Assembly: GCA_024687205.1 (NCBI GenBank)
Contig: JAILES010000071.1
Span: 1 to 64,000 of the forward strand
Reading direction: 5' to 3'
Length of the DNA: 64,000 bases
DNA from: Lachnospiraceae bacterium
Lineage (GTDB): Bacteria > Bacillota > Clostridia > Lachnospirales > Lachnospiraceae
Part shown: in pieces, positions 53,117-62,292 of the stretch
Layout of the letters: each line of letters begins with the position of its first letter
Numbering within the stretch: the stretch's first letter is position 1
Program-made: the position numbers and the translations under genes
The notes under the pieces: generated by a model
What the model was told of the DNA's origin: nothing
What the model saw: only the letters and a program-made list of their open reading frames with translations
Database searches by the model: none

Positions 53117-54024
53117 AAAGAGCGGCTTTTGATATACCTGTAACACTTATATTTTTCAACAGGCCCGATACTACGGCAGTAGTCCTCGAAAAGATCAGGA
53201 GGGCTGCGCCCTCTAAGCTTTATCTTGTTTCCGATGCGCCGAGAAAAGGCAATGCGGATGATGATAAAAAGGTCGCCGAGTGCAGGAAACTGGTAGAAGA
53301 AGGCATAGACTGGCACTGTGAAGTCGAGAAGATCTATGCGGATCAGAATATGGGCTGCAAGATGCGGGTCTATACGGGCATCACTGAGGTCCTGAAAAAA
53401 GAAGAATGGACCATCATTCTTGAAGATGATGTGGTACCTGCCGATGATTTCTTCCCTTACTGCCGGGAGATGCTGATAAGGTATAAGGATGACAAGCGGG
53501 TGATGATGGTATCCGGTACCAATCTCGTAAAGCATAAACTCAAAGGGCCTTATTGTTTTTCATGTTTTTCAAGCATCTGGGGCTGGGCAACCTGGGCAAG
53601 GGCCTGGGAAAAATACGATCCCGATGTGAAGGACTGGCCGGAGCTTAAGCAGAACGGCTTCATGAAAGGAGTGCAGGGCGGAGGTTTCGCATACATTTTC
53701 CTAAAGAATAATATAGAGCAGGTTTATACAAAGAAGAAGGATACCTGGGATATACAGTGGGATTACTGCCGTCATAAGAATCACGGACTCGGTATAGTGC
53801 CGGCGGCAAACCTGATAGACAACATAGGCTTCGGCCGCGAGGATGCGACACATACCACCTGGGAGGCTACCGAGGATTTCTCTTACGGAAAGCTTAAGTT
53901 TCCTCTGGATTTCGTGCCGGTAAGCCGCGACGAAAAATATGACAGAGCCTATATAAAGAAGTATTTCGGATGGCGCAAACTTATTGATTATGTGATGAAA
54001 AGAGTGAGGGCGTTGCTTAAATGA
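53113..54024 (+). CDS. GT-A glycosyltransferase-like protein (HlpA-like)
   Basis: This 303-residue soluble protein has VTLIFFNRPDTTAVVLEKI, YLVSDAPRKGN, ADQNMGCKMRVYTGI and the metal-site block WTIILEDDVVPADDFF (about 97), then SSIWGWATWARAWEKYD (about 150) and WDIQWDYCRHKN (about 215). This is the group annotated as nucleotide-diphospho-sugar transferase or hemolytic protein HlpA-like, with a GnT-I-like fold. A transferase role is likely; donor unknown. It overlaps both neighbours by 4 bases. Confidence 0.82.
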   Translation: MKRAAFDIPVTLIFFNRPDTTAVVLEKIRRAAPSKLYLVSDAPRKGNADDDKKVAECRKLVEEGIDWHCEVEKIYADQNMGCKMRVYTGITEVLKKEEWTIILEDDVVPADDFFPYCREMLIRYKDDKRVMMVSGTNLVKHKLKGPYCFSCFSSIWGWATWARAWEKYDPDVKDWPELKQNGFMKGVQGGGFAYIFLKNNIEQVYTKKKDTWDIQWDYCRHKNHGLGIVPAANLIDNIGFGREDATHTTWEATEDFSYGKLKFPLDFVPVSRDEKYDRAYIKKYFGWRKLIDYVMKRVRALLK

Positions 54025-54791
54025 AACCGGATATCAAAACAAAAAAGCTGCTGGGACTGAAGGTGGCAGTGACCGATCCCGAAGAAGCTGCCATAAAAGT
54101 GCTGGCTGATATAGAGGAACTCGGAGGAGAATACATTACCTTCGCAAATGTACATGCGCTGATGATGTCCCGAGGGGATCAGGAATACAGGAAGGCCCAG
54201 CAGGAAGCGCTGATGGTGATGCCTGACGGAAAACCCCTTGCCTGGTGCCTGAACAAAAGAGGCTATGATGAGGCCGAGAGAGTGGCGGGACCGGATTTCT
54301 TCCAGAGGAGCCTGGCCATGTCTTCCCTTACCGGAAAGACCCATTATCTCTATGGCAGCAGTCCCGAGACATTGGAAGCGCTTAAGAAAAAAATAGAAAA
54401 GCGTTATCCCGGAGCTAAGGTAGTCGGTTATGAGTCACCGCCCTTCCATGATCTTTCGGAGGAAGAGGAAAAGGCAGCGATAGACAGGATGAATGCTTCG
54501 GGGGCCGATTACATCTGGATAGGTCTCGGAGCACCCAAGCAGGAACTCTTTATGCTTAGACACAAGGGGGAAGCAAAGGGACTGATGCTCGGAGTAGGAG
54601 CGGGCTTTGACTTTATGGCAGGTACCGCAAAACGTGCTCCGGTATGGATGCGCTGGATGGGGCTGGAATGGCTCTACCGCCTGCTTCAGGATCCGGGACG
54701 TCTGTGGAAGAGGTACGTTGTGACCAATACGCAGTTTATCTGCCTGATGCTGCCCTATATGTTCTGGATGAAAAAGGAAGACGAAAAATGA
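54021..54791 (+). CDS. WecG/TagA/CpsF-family glycosyltransferase (GT26)
   Basis: This 256-residue enzyme has the complete GT26 pattern: TFANVHALM (about 36), VMPDGKPLAWCLNKRG (about 68, with the conserved Asp), VAGPDFFQ, HYLYGSSPETLEALKK, IWIGLGAPKQELFM (about 170) and GAGFDFMAGTAKRAPVWMR, with the membrane-targeting tail GLEWLYRLLQDPGRLWKRY. Family members add N-acetylmannosamine(-uronic acid) or a related sugar to a undecaprenyl-PP-linked first sugar. With the initiating transferase two genes upstream, it probably catalyses the second step. The PKQE motif is intact, unlike in the fusion at 57889-59166. Confidence 0.93.
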   Translation: MKPDIKTKKLLGLKVAVTDPEEAAIKVLADIEELGGEYITFANVHALMMSRGDQEYRKAQQEALMVMPDGKPLAWCLNKRGYDEAERVAGPDFFQRSLAMSSLTGKTHYLYGSSPETLEALKKKIEKRYPGAKVVGYESPPFHDLSEEEEKAAIDRMNASGADYIWIGLGAPKQELFMLRHKGEAKGLMLGVGAGFDFMAGTAKRAPVWMRWMGLEWLYRLLQDPGRLWKRYVVTNTQFICLMLPYMFWMKKEDEK

Positions 54792-55264
54792 AAGAGATAA
54801 AAGCGGACGAGATAGATCTGGTGGTTTATGATTTTGACGGCGTAATGACGGATAACCGGGTGACCGTGGACCAGGACGGGAAAGAGAGCGTCACCGTTAA
54901 TCGCTCCGACGGATACGGAGTCGGGATGATCAGAAAACGGGGGATAGCCCAGATCATAATCTCCACGGAAAAGAACCCTGTGGTTGAAAGAAGAGCGGAA
55001 AAGCTTCAGCTGCCCGTGATCCATGATGTGGATGACAAGGCTGAGATCCTAAGGGGTTATCTGGAAAAGCATGATACAGATCCTAAGAGGATACTGTATA
55101 TAGGTAATGACTTAAATGACAGGGAAGCCATGCTGATGTGCGGAATAAAGTGCGCGCCGGCGGATGCGGAACCGGTCATTCTTGAGATAGCTGATGTGGT
55201 ACTTGAGAGAAAGGGCGGCTACGGTGCGGTAAGAGAGCTGGCCCGGCTGATCTGCGGAGAATGA
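54788..55264 (+). CDS. KdsC-like HAD phosphatase
   Basis: This 158-residue HAD-family protein has the nucleophile motif VVYDFDGVMTDNRV (about 11), IISTEKNPVVERRA (motif II), a lysine in DDKAEIL and GNDLNDREAM (motif IV). This small cap-less form matches KDO-8-phosphate phosphatase and the C-terminal domains of some NeuA proteins. In a nonulosonate-producing locus it may dephosphorylate an acylneuraminate-like 9-phosphate; the PseI route needs no such step, so its substrate is open. The start ATG overlaps the GT26 stop. Confidence 0.85.
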   Translation: MKEIKADEIDLVVYDFDGVMTDNRVTVDQDGKESVTVNRSDGYGVGMIRKRGIAQIIISTEKNPVVERRAEKLQLPVIHDVDDKAEILRGYLEKHDTDPKRILYIGNDLNDREAMLMCGIKCAPADAEPVILEIADVVLERKGGYGAVRELARLICGE

Positions 55265-55265
55265 T

Positions 55266-56084
55266 ATGTGTTACTTTACGATAATAACACCCACCTGGAA
55301 CCAGGCAGAGTTCATAGGAGATACCATCGAATCGGTGCTGAAGCAGCGCTTCAGGGATTTTGAGTATCTGATCATCGATAACTGTTCGGATGACGGGACC
55401 GAAGAGATAGTCAGAAGCTATGCCGAAAAAGATGAACGTATCCGGTACATACGGGAAGAGGATCACGGACAGGCGGAGGCTATCAACAAAGGGCTGAAGG
55501 TTGCCAAAGGGAAAGCCGTAGCCTGGCTTAATTCCGATGATCTGTATTTTGACGAGTATGTGCTGGAGCGGGTGGCGGCCCAGTTTGACCGCTATCCCGG
55601 AGTAGGCGTGATCGCCGGAGATGCCTGGTACTGTGACAAGGATAAAAACCTGACCACATATAATGAGGCGGACAGGGGAGTCGGCAGGAAGATGATAAGG
55701 CGCTGGTATTACATAGTGCAGCCCGCCGTTTTCTGGAGAAATCACGGGGAACTTTTGGATGAGACTTACCACTATGCCTTTGACTGGAAGTTCTTCATCA
55801 CCCTGTTTGAAAAGGAAAAGGTAATGTGGTCCCATGAACCCTATGCCCTGTACAGAATGTATGATGACAATAAGACCGGGCAGGATAATGCAAAGCGCAA
55901 GAAGGAGATATGGAGACTGCAGGAAGAACTTAAGGATTCGAGGCTGAACACGCTGTGGTGCAAGTATGTTTATCAGGTGTACGAGAAGGCCGAAGAGAAG
56001 AACAGGCCGGGTGCGAAAAAGCGTATAGATATGATGAGCAAGCTGCTCTTCCATATAAGCGGAAGAAGGATAGCCTGCTTTTAA
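55266..56084 (+). CDS. Glycosyltransferase family 2
   Basis: A 272-residue GT-A enzyme with FTIITPTWNQAEFIGDTIESV, IIDNCSDDGTEEIV (about 37), EDHGQAEAINKGLKVAKG and VAWLNSDDLYFD (about 95). The form NSDD instead of DxDD is common in one branch with PTxNQ starts, often annotated as WcaA-like. No membrane helix. It starts one base after the phosphatase gene's stop. Donor unknown. Confidence 0.9.
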   Translation: MCYFTIITPTWNQAEFIGDTIESVLKQRFRDFEYLIIDNCSDDGTEEIVRSYAEKDERIRYIREEDHGQAEAINKGLKVAKGKAVAWLNSDDLYFDEYVLERVAAQFDRYPGVGVIAGDAWYCDKDKNLTTYNEADRGVGRKMIRRWYYIVQPAVFWRNHGELLDETYHYAFDWKFFITLFEKEKVMWSHEPYALYRMYDDNKTGQDNAKRKKEIWRLQEELKDSRLNTLWCKYVYQVYEKAEEKNRPGAKKRIDMMSKLLFHISGRRIACF

Positions 56085-56096
56085 AGGAGTTATCTT

Positions 56097-56933
56097 ATGG
56101 AGATAAAGAAGGTGGCGGTGCTGCTGACCTGCCACGACAGAAAAGAAAAGACCCTTGCCTGTGTCAGATCCCTGGCGGAAGGAAACGAGACGAAGCTTGT
56201 ATTTGCCGTAACGGATGCCGGAAGCAGCGACGGAACTCCCGAAGCACTGAAGGAACTGGGGCGGGAACTGTATACGGATATAAGGGTCATAAGAAGAGGC
56301 AGCGAGCTATACTGGAACGGAGGCATGAGGGTTTCTCTTTCTTATGCGTACCAGAAGCTTAAGGATGCGGATGCCATACTCATGGTGAATGATGATGTAA
56401 GATTCTTTCCCGGGGCGGTCGATAAACTTGTCGACAGAATGCTTAAGACAGAGGCGGATGCCGTGGCGGGTGCCTGCATCAACTCAGAAGCTGAGCAGAG
56501 CTACGGCGGAGTGCGGATGAAGTCGAAGCATTTCGCAAGGTTTGAGCTGATACCTCCTTCAGAGGAGGAGACGATCTGCGATACCTTTAACTGCAACTGT
56601 GTGCTGATAAAGTACGAATGCTTCACTTCCTGCGGCAATCTGGATGCCGCCTATGTGCACAGCCTCGGAGATTACGATTACGGTATGAGGCTTAACAGGT
56701 ACGGACGCAAGGTGGTTAATTCCGCGGAATACTGCGGTGAATGCGATGATAATCCCACGGAAGGGAGCTGGAGGGATAATAAGCTCTCCAGGATAAAGAG
56801 ACTTAAGCTCAAAGAAAGCGAGAAGGGACTGCCTTCCGCGGACTGGTATCATTTCCTGGTGAAGAACTACGGACTGATACCTGCGCTGTATCACAGCGCT
56901 ACGCCTTATTTAAGGATACTGATCGGAAAATAG
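56097..56933 (+). CDS. Glycosyltransferase family 2, rhamnosyltransferase-like
   Basis: A 278-residue GT-A enzyme with VAVLLTCHDRKEKTLACVRSL, VTDAGSSDGTPEAL (about 40), LYWNGGMRVSLSYAY (about 75) and ILMVNDDVRFFPGAVD (about 97). The WNGGM and NDDV forms are usual in the rhamnosyltransferase-like GT2 group (RfbF/WbbL-like). It has its own strong AAAGGAG ribosome site 6 bases before the ATG. A role with the D-rhamnose made by Gmd-Rmd nearby is possible only by context. Confidence 0.88.
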   Translation: MEIKKVAVLLTCHDRKEKTLACVRSLAEGNETKLVFAVTDAGSSDGTPEALKELGRELYTDIRVIRRGSELYWNGGMRVSLSYAYQKLKDADAILMVNDDVRFFPGAVDKLVDRMLKTEADAVAGACINSEAEQSYGGVRMKSKHFARFELIPPSEEETICDTFNCNCVLIKYECFTSCGNLDAAYVHSLGDYDYGMRLNRYGRKVVNSAEYCGECDDNPTEGSWRDNKLSRIKRLKLKESEKGLPSADWYHFLVKNYGLIPALYHSATPYLRILIGK

Positions 56934-56945
56934 GAGGATAGAAAA

Positions 56946-57881
56946 ATGGGAAAAAGAGTACTGGTCACCGGAGGAGCGGGATTCCTCGGTTCGCATCTTT
57001 GCGACAGGCTTATAAAAGAAGGTAATGACGTTATCTGCCTTGATAATCTCTTTACCGGCAGCAAGAACAATATACGTCATCTTCTAGGACATCCCTATTT
57101 TGAGTTCGTACGCCACGATGTTACGGAACCCATAAGACTGGAAGTGGATCAGATCTATAATCTGGCCTGTCCCGCATCGCCTGTGCATTATCAGTATAAT
57201 CCGATAAAGACCACCAAGACCAGTGTGCTGGGGGCCATAAACATGCTGGGTCTTGCCAAAAGGGTAAATGCCCGCATACTCCAGGCTTCCACTTCGGAAG
57301 TATACGGTGATCCCGAGGTCCATCCCCAGCCGGAAACCTACAGGGGCTGCGTGAATACCATAGGCATACGTTCCTGCTACGATGAAGGAAAGCGTGTGGC
57401 AGAGACTCTGTTCTTCGATTATCACAGGATGCACAAAGTTGATATAAAGGTCATGAGGATATTCAATACCTACGGACCGAATATGCATCCCGCAGACGGC
57501 AGGGTGGTCAGCAATTTCATAGTGCAGGCTCTTAAGGGCGAGGATATAACCGTATACGGTGACGGCAGCCAGACCAGGAGCTTCTGCTATGTGGACGACC
57601 TGATAGAAGGAATGGTAAGGCTTATGAATTCCAGGGAAGGTTTCACCGGTCCCGTAAATATCGGTAATCCCGGAGAGTTCACGATCAAGCAGCTGGCGGA
57701 GATGGTGATAGAACTCACGGGCTCGGATTCAAAGATAGTATATAAGGAACTCCCTTCGGATGATCCGCTCCAGAGAAAGCCGGTAATAGAAATAGCCAAG
57801 AAGGAGCTGGACTGGGAGCCTACGGTACCTTTGAGAGAGGGCCTGATAAAAACGATAGAGTATTTTAAGCAGATAGTGTAA
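56946..57881 (+). CDS. uxs: UDP-glucuronate decarboxylase (UDP-xylose synthase)
   Basis: This enzyme converts UDP-glucuronate to UDP-xylose through a bound NAD-dependent oxidation, decarboxylation and reduction. The 311-residue SDR has [29 protein letters not shown], the branch motif [50 protein letters not shown] (YxxxK) and [11 protein letters not shown]. These match Uxs instead of ArnA or GalE. AGGAGG precedes the start. The product implies xylose in a glycan made here, or UDP-xylose as feedback control of UDP-GlcA. Confidence 0.95.
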   Translation: MGKRVLVTGGAGFLGSHLCDRLIKEGNDVICLDNLFTGSKNNIRHLLGHPYFEFVRHDVTEPIRLEVDQIYNLACPASPVHYQYNPIKTTKTSVLGAINMLGLAKRVNARILQASTSEVYGDPEVHPQPETYRGCVNTIGIRSCYDEGKRVAETLFFDYHRMHKVDIKVMRIFNTYGPNMHPADGRVVSNFIVQALKGEDITVYGDGSQTRSFCYVDDLIEGMVRLMNSREGFTGPVNIGNPGEFTIKQLAEMVIELTGSDSKIVYKELPSDDPLQRKPVIEIAKKELDWEPTVPLREGLIKTIEYFKQIV

Positions 57882-57888
57882 GGGAAAG

Positions 57889-59166
57889 ATGCAGAAGCAG
57901 GGATTAAAATTTATAAAAACCTTTGCTATCCTGCTGCTTATGGTGGTAGTGGCCTTTATCCTGTACTTTGCGGCTCATCAGAGGCATTTCGCATATGAGC
58001 GCGGCGGCAGGTTACTTGAGTTTATATCGGGAGCCGTTCACGGAGAAACCAGAGGACTGGATCCCGAACGGACCGATGTACTTGACGTGGGCCTGCGTGT
58101 ATGCATGCATATGGGTGAATATATGCTGCTGGGGATCGCCGTGGGACTGGTGTTCTCGGCTTTCGGCATAAGAAGGCAGCTTCGGTTTATCTACGGGGTC
58201 ATGCTGGGAAGCGCCTTTGCGGTAGTGGACGAGGTGATCCAGGCCCTGTCCCCCATGCGAGACGGTGATATCAAGGATATAATGTGCGACGTTGCGGGCA
58301 CCATCATAGCGGCGGCGTTCATTTTTATGTTCAGGAGCAGGAAATTCCTGAAGCCTTCAAAGAAGGTGCAGACTACCGGAAGAAGAAGTTTCATGAGGGT
58401 AATGCTGGATGACGTGACCTTCGCGGAGGCTCTTGACCGTATAATGAAGATGGCGACGGAAGGCAGGCATTATATAGTCACCGCCAATGTGGACCATATG
58501 ATAAAACTCGAAAAGGATGAGGAATTCAAGGAAGTATACGATCATGCGGATCTGGCGGTCTGTGACGGCACGCCTCTTCGCTGGATAGGTGCATCTTTCG
58601 GCTGCCCGGTAAAGGAAAGGGTGACCGGAGCGGACCTGTTCCCCGCAGTCTGTGAGCGGGCCGCAAAAGAGGGCAGGAGAGTGTTCCTGCTGGGAGGACG
58701 TGAAGGTGTTGCGGTAAAAGCGAGAGCAAAGATGGTGGAAAAGTATCCGGGACTCATAGTTGCGGGTACCTGTTCACCGCCTTTTCATTTTGAAAAGGAT
58801 CCGAAGGAAATGAAAAAAGTGCTCAATTCCATCAACACCGTAAAACCCGATATACTGATGGTATGTGTCGGCTCGCCCAAATCGGAGAAGCTGATATATA
58901 AATATATAGACAAGATGAATGTTCATATAGCCCTGCCCTTCGGGGCTGCCATAGACTTTGCGGCCGGCGAGGTGAAGCGTGCGCCGGAGTGGATGAGAAA
59001 GGCCGGACTGGAATGGTTCTTCCGTTTTCTGCAGGAACCCGGCCGTCTGTTCAAAAGATATTTTATCGAAGACATGAAGATCTTTTTCCTGGCGCTTAGA
59101 TACAAGCAGGAAATGATCAGGGGATATGCTTATGAGGATAGCGACAGACCTGACGAGTCTGAATGA
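57889..59166 (+). CDS. Fusion of a VanZ-like membrane domain and a WecG/TagA glycosyltransferase (GT26)
   Basis: This 425-residue protein has a VanZ-like domain with four helices (about 1-150: HMGEYMLLGIAVG, then VVDEVIQALSPMRDGDIKDIMCDVAGT with the family's DExxQ and GDxxD pattern). A complete-length GT26 domain follows (about 172-400: IVTANVDHM, AVCDGTPLRWIG, RVTGADLFP, RVFLLGGREG, FGAAIDFAAGEVKRAPEW and FRFLQEPGRLFKRYF). In place of the conserved PKQE, this domain has SPKSEKL (about 328), losing the Gln. VanZ relatives confer teicoplanin resistance or are proposed to act on lipid or polyprenyl substrates. The fusion suggests VanZ prepares or anchors the lipid acceptor of the transferase. 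No frameshift between halves. Confidence 0.9.
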   Translation: MQKQGLKFIKTFAILLLMVVVAFILYFAAHQRHFAYERGGRLLEFISGAVHGETRGLDPERTDVLDVGLRVCMHMGEYMLLGIAVGLVFSAFGIRRQLRFIYGVMLGSAFAVVDEVIQALSPMRDGDIKDIMCDVAGTIIAAAFIFMFRSRKFLKPSKKVQTTGRRSFMRVMLDDVTFAEALDRIMKMATEGRHYIVTANVDHMIKLEKDEEFKEVYDHADLAVCDGTPLRWIGASFGCPVKERVTGADLFPAVCERAAKEGRRVFLLGGREGVAVKARAKMVEKYPGLIVAGTCSPPFHFEKDPKEMKKVLNSINTVKPDILMVCVGSPKSEKLIYKYIDKMNVHIALPFGAAIDFAAGEVKRAPEWMRKAGLEWFFRFLQEPGRLFKRYFIEDMKIFFLALRYKQEMIRGYAYEDSDRPDESE

Positions 59167-60250
59167 CAATTTCACGGGTCTTGAAAGATATGCATATGAG
59201 ATAAGTTACGGGATGATCAAAGCTCATCCCGAGAGTACTTTTATACTGCTTTTCAAAGGCAAAGTGCCGGGTATCTGTGAGGAGCTTAAGAACTTTCCCA
59301 ATACGGAGATAAAGCTTATCAGTCGTAAGGGGAAGCTCATTACGAACCAGCTGATACTGCCGGCAGAGATGAAAAAGATACAGGCTGATGCTTATGTGTT
59401 CCCGGCGTTTCCGGTGCCTCTTATGTTCTCGCGCAGAAACACTTACGCGCTGATCGCCGATACCGTATGCTTTGACATGGGCGATACCATGAAGACCAAA
59501 GCCCGTCTGTACTGGTCCGCAGGTCTTAAGCACAGCGCACGCGTAAGCAGAGGGATCTTCGTTATCTCGGAGTTTACGTTGTCGAGAGTAAAGACATATT
59601 TCCCGAAGGCAGCTGACAGGACCATCCTCGCCTACTGCGGCATCAATGCCGGAAGGTTCAGGGCAGAGACGGAAGGCAGGATGGAGGAGGTCAGGAAAAA
59701 GTATAAGCTTCCGGAAAAATATAACTTAAGCCTCTGCACCATAGAACCCAGAAAGAATCTGAAACTGCTGCTGGATGCTTATGTTTTGTTAAAGAAAGAG
59801 GGCAAAAATGTACCGCCTCTGGTACTCAGCGGCCGCGCAGGCTGGAAATATGCGGGCTGGTTTGATGAGGCTAAGGAAGTGCTTAAAGAGGAGCTGATCG
59901 TTACGGGTTTTGTGGAAGATGCGGATCTGCCCTATGTATACCGGGGGGCTGAGGCCTTCGTATTCCCGACTCTTTATGAGGGCTTCGGGATGCCGCCGCT
60001 GGAAGCTTTTGCGGCAGGCTGTAAAAAAGTGCTGGTGTCCGATATTGATGTAATGAAAGAAGTCATGGGCGATACCGCATTTTATTTCAGGAGCAATGAT
60101 ATCGCGGACCTGAAGAGGGCGCTTAATGAGACAGCGGGGGCGGAAGTACCGGCCCGGGAGGCGGTCTTTGAGAATATACAGAGATTCAGCTGGCAGGAGA
60201 GCGCCGAAAAGATATACGGGATGATCTCGGGAGGAAAAATAACAGATTAA
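59132..60250 (+). CDS. GT-B glycosyltransferase, family 4 type
   Basis: A 372-residue enzyme with RIATDLTSLNDNFTGLERYAYE (acceptor domain), a donor domain with LCTIEPRKNLKLLLDAYVLL (about 195), VTGFVEDADLPYVYRGAEAFVFPTLYEGFGMPPLEAFAAG (read as adjoining blocks; E-x7-E near 285) and an intact C-terminus. This is the WbaZ/WcaI-like mannosyltransferase branch, which would fit GDP-sugar donors. ATG 59132 has CAGGGG 8 bases upstream and begins the first strand; ATG 59126 two codons earlier is closer than usual. It overlaps the fusion gene by 35 bases. Its stop lies inside a 26-bp palindrome. Confidence 0.92.
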   Translation: MRIATDLTSLNDNFTGLERYAYEISYGMIKAHPESTFILLFKGKVPGICEELKNFPNTEIKLISRKGKLITNQLILPAEMKKIQADAYVFPAFPVPLMFSRRNTYALIADTVCFDMGDTMKTKARLYWSAGLKHSARVSRGIFVISEFTLSRVKTYFPKAADRTILAYCGINAGRFRAETEGRMEEVRKKYKLPEKYNLSLCTIEPRKNLKLLLDAYVLLKKEGKNVPPLVLSGRAGWKYAGWFDEAKEVLKEELIVTGFVEDADLPYVYRGAEAFVFPTLYEGFGMPPLEAFAAGCKKVLVSDIDVMKEVMGDTAFYFRSNDIADLKRALNETAGAEVPAREAVFENIQRFSWQESAEKIYGMISGGKITD

Positions 60251-60270
60251 TACCATATATGGTATTAATC
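60245..60270. promoter_or_regulatory. 26-bp perfect palindrome, candidate operator for the gmd block
   Basis: Bases 60245-60257 are exactly complementary to 60258-60270; the half site reads GATTAATACCATA. It is AT-rich with no loop and no T run, so it is unlike a terminator and like a dimeric repressor or activator site. Its right half covers the place of a -35 element (60260-60265) for the TATAAT at 60283, which itself lacks a good -35. The left end includes the stop codon of the gene before. Confidence 0.72.
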
Positions 60271-60279
60271 CGTGAAATG

Positions 60280-60288
60280 TGATATAAT
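60280..60288 (+). promoter_or_regulatory. Extended -10 promoter of the gmd block
   Basis: TGATATAAT at 60280-60288 is a consensus extended -10. No good -35 lies 16-18 bases upstream, where the palindrome ends, suggesting dependence on an activator or control by a repressor. Predicted start is near 60295, with AGGAGG at 60307-60312 before the ATG at 60320. Confidence 0.68.
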
Positions 60289-60307
60289 ATTGTGAATGAC
60301 TATTTAG

Positions 60308-61353
<1,046 letters not shown>

Positions 61354-61354
<1 letters not shown>

Positions 61355-62292
61355 TGAAAAAAGCACTGGTCATAGGTGCTGCGGGATTTGTCGGTAAGTA
61401 CCTTATAAGACATCTCCACGACGATCTGGGAAAAGAAGTATATGCCACGAAGCTGCCTCACGAAGAGATAGAGAATGTCCCGGCAAAGATCTGCGACCTG
61501 GACATACTGTCGAAGGACAGTATCACGGAGCTTCTGTTCAGCATAAGGCCGGATGAGATATATCATCTGGCAGCCCAGAGTTCGGTCAGTGTGGCATGGA
61601 AAAATCCGCAGCTTACCATAGATGTAAATATAAAAGGTGCCGTTAATGTAATGGATGCCTTGAGGGAACTCTTCTATAAGCCCAGGGTAGTGATCGTGGG
61701 CTCGGGAGAGGAGTACGGCCATATAAAGCAGGGGGATGTTCCCATCGCAGAGAATACGCTGCTTTCACCGGGCAACATCTATGCGGCAACAAAGGCCTGC
61801 CAGAACATGATAGCCAGCATATACGCGGAAGCCTATGATCTGGAACTGATCATGGTCAGGGCCTTCAATCATATAGGCCCCGGACAGCTGCCGGTGTTTG
61901 TGGCGGCGGATTTCTGCAAGCAGGTGGCCGAGATAGAAAAAGGCTTAAGAGAGCCGGTGATGTATGTGGGTAACCTGTCTGCAAAAAGAGACTTTACCGA
62001 TGTAAGGGATGTGGTAAGAGCCTATGCCCTGCTGGCGGAAAAAGGAGAGAGCGGGGAAACCTACAATGTGGGCAGCGGCCATGCCATAGAGATACGGCAG
62101 ATGCTGGATCTGATAATCTCCAGATCCACTGCGGATATAAAGGTGGAGACGGATCCGGCAAAATTAAGACCCGTGGATGTCCCCATCATAGAGGCGGATA
62201 TCAGCAAGATAGGGAAAGCCTGCGGCTGGAAACCCCAGATACCCCTTGAGCAGACCATAGACGAGATCTTAAATGAGTGGAGAAACAAATGA
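61354..62292 (+). CDS. rmd: GDP-4-keto-6-deoxy-D-mannose reductase (GDP-D-rhamnose forming)
   Basis: This 312-residue SDR has VIGAAGFVGKYLIRHL, EIYHLAAQSSVSVAWKNP, IVGSGEEYGHIKQGDVPI, SPGNIYAATKACQNMIAS (YxxxK) and the Rmd hallmark VRAFNHIGPGQLPVFV, then GNLSAKRDFTDVRDVV. It resembles Rmd (product GDP-D-rhamnose), and lacks the features of Fcl/WcaG, the epimerase-reductase that makes GDP-L-fucose. It shares one base with gmd (TGATG). Related enzymes make GDP-6-deoxytalose, so the stereochemistry is likely but not certain. Confidence 0.88.

Noticed and set aside
60245..60270. Palindrome as a terminator for the upstream GT gene
   Set aside because: The stem is almost all A/T pairs, there is no loop and no T run, and it overlaps the promoter region of gmd.
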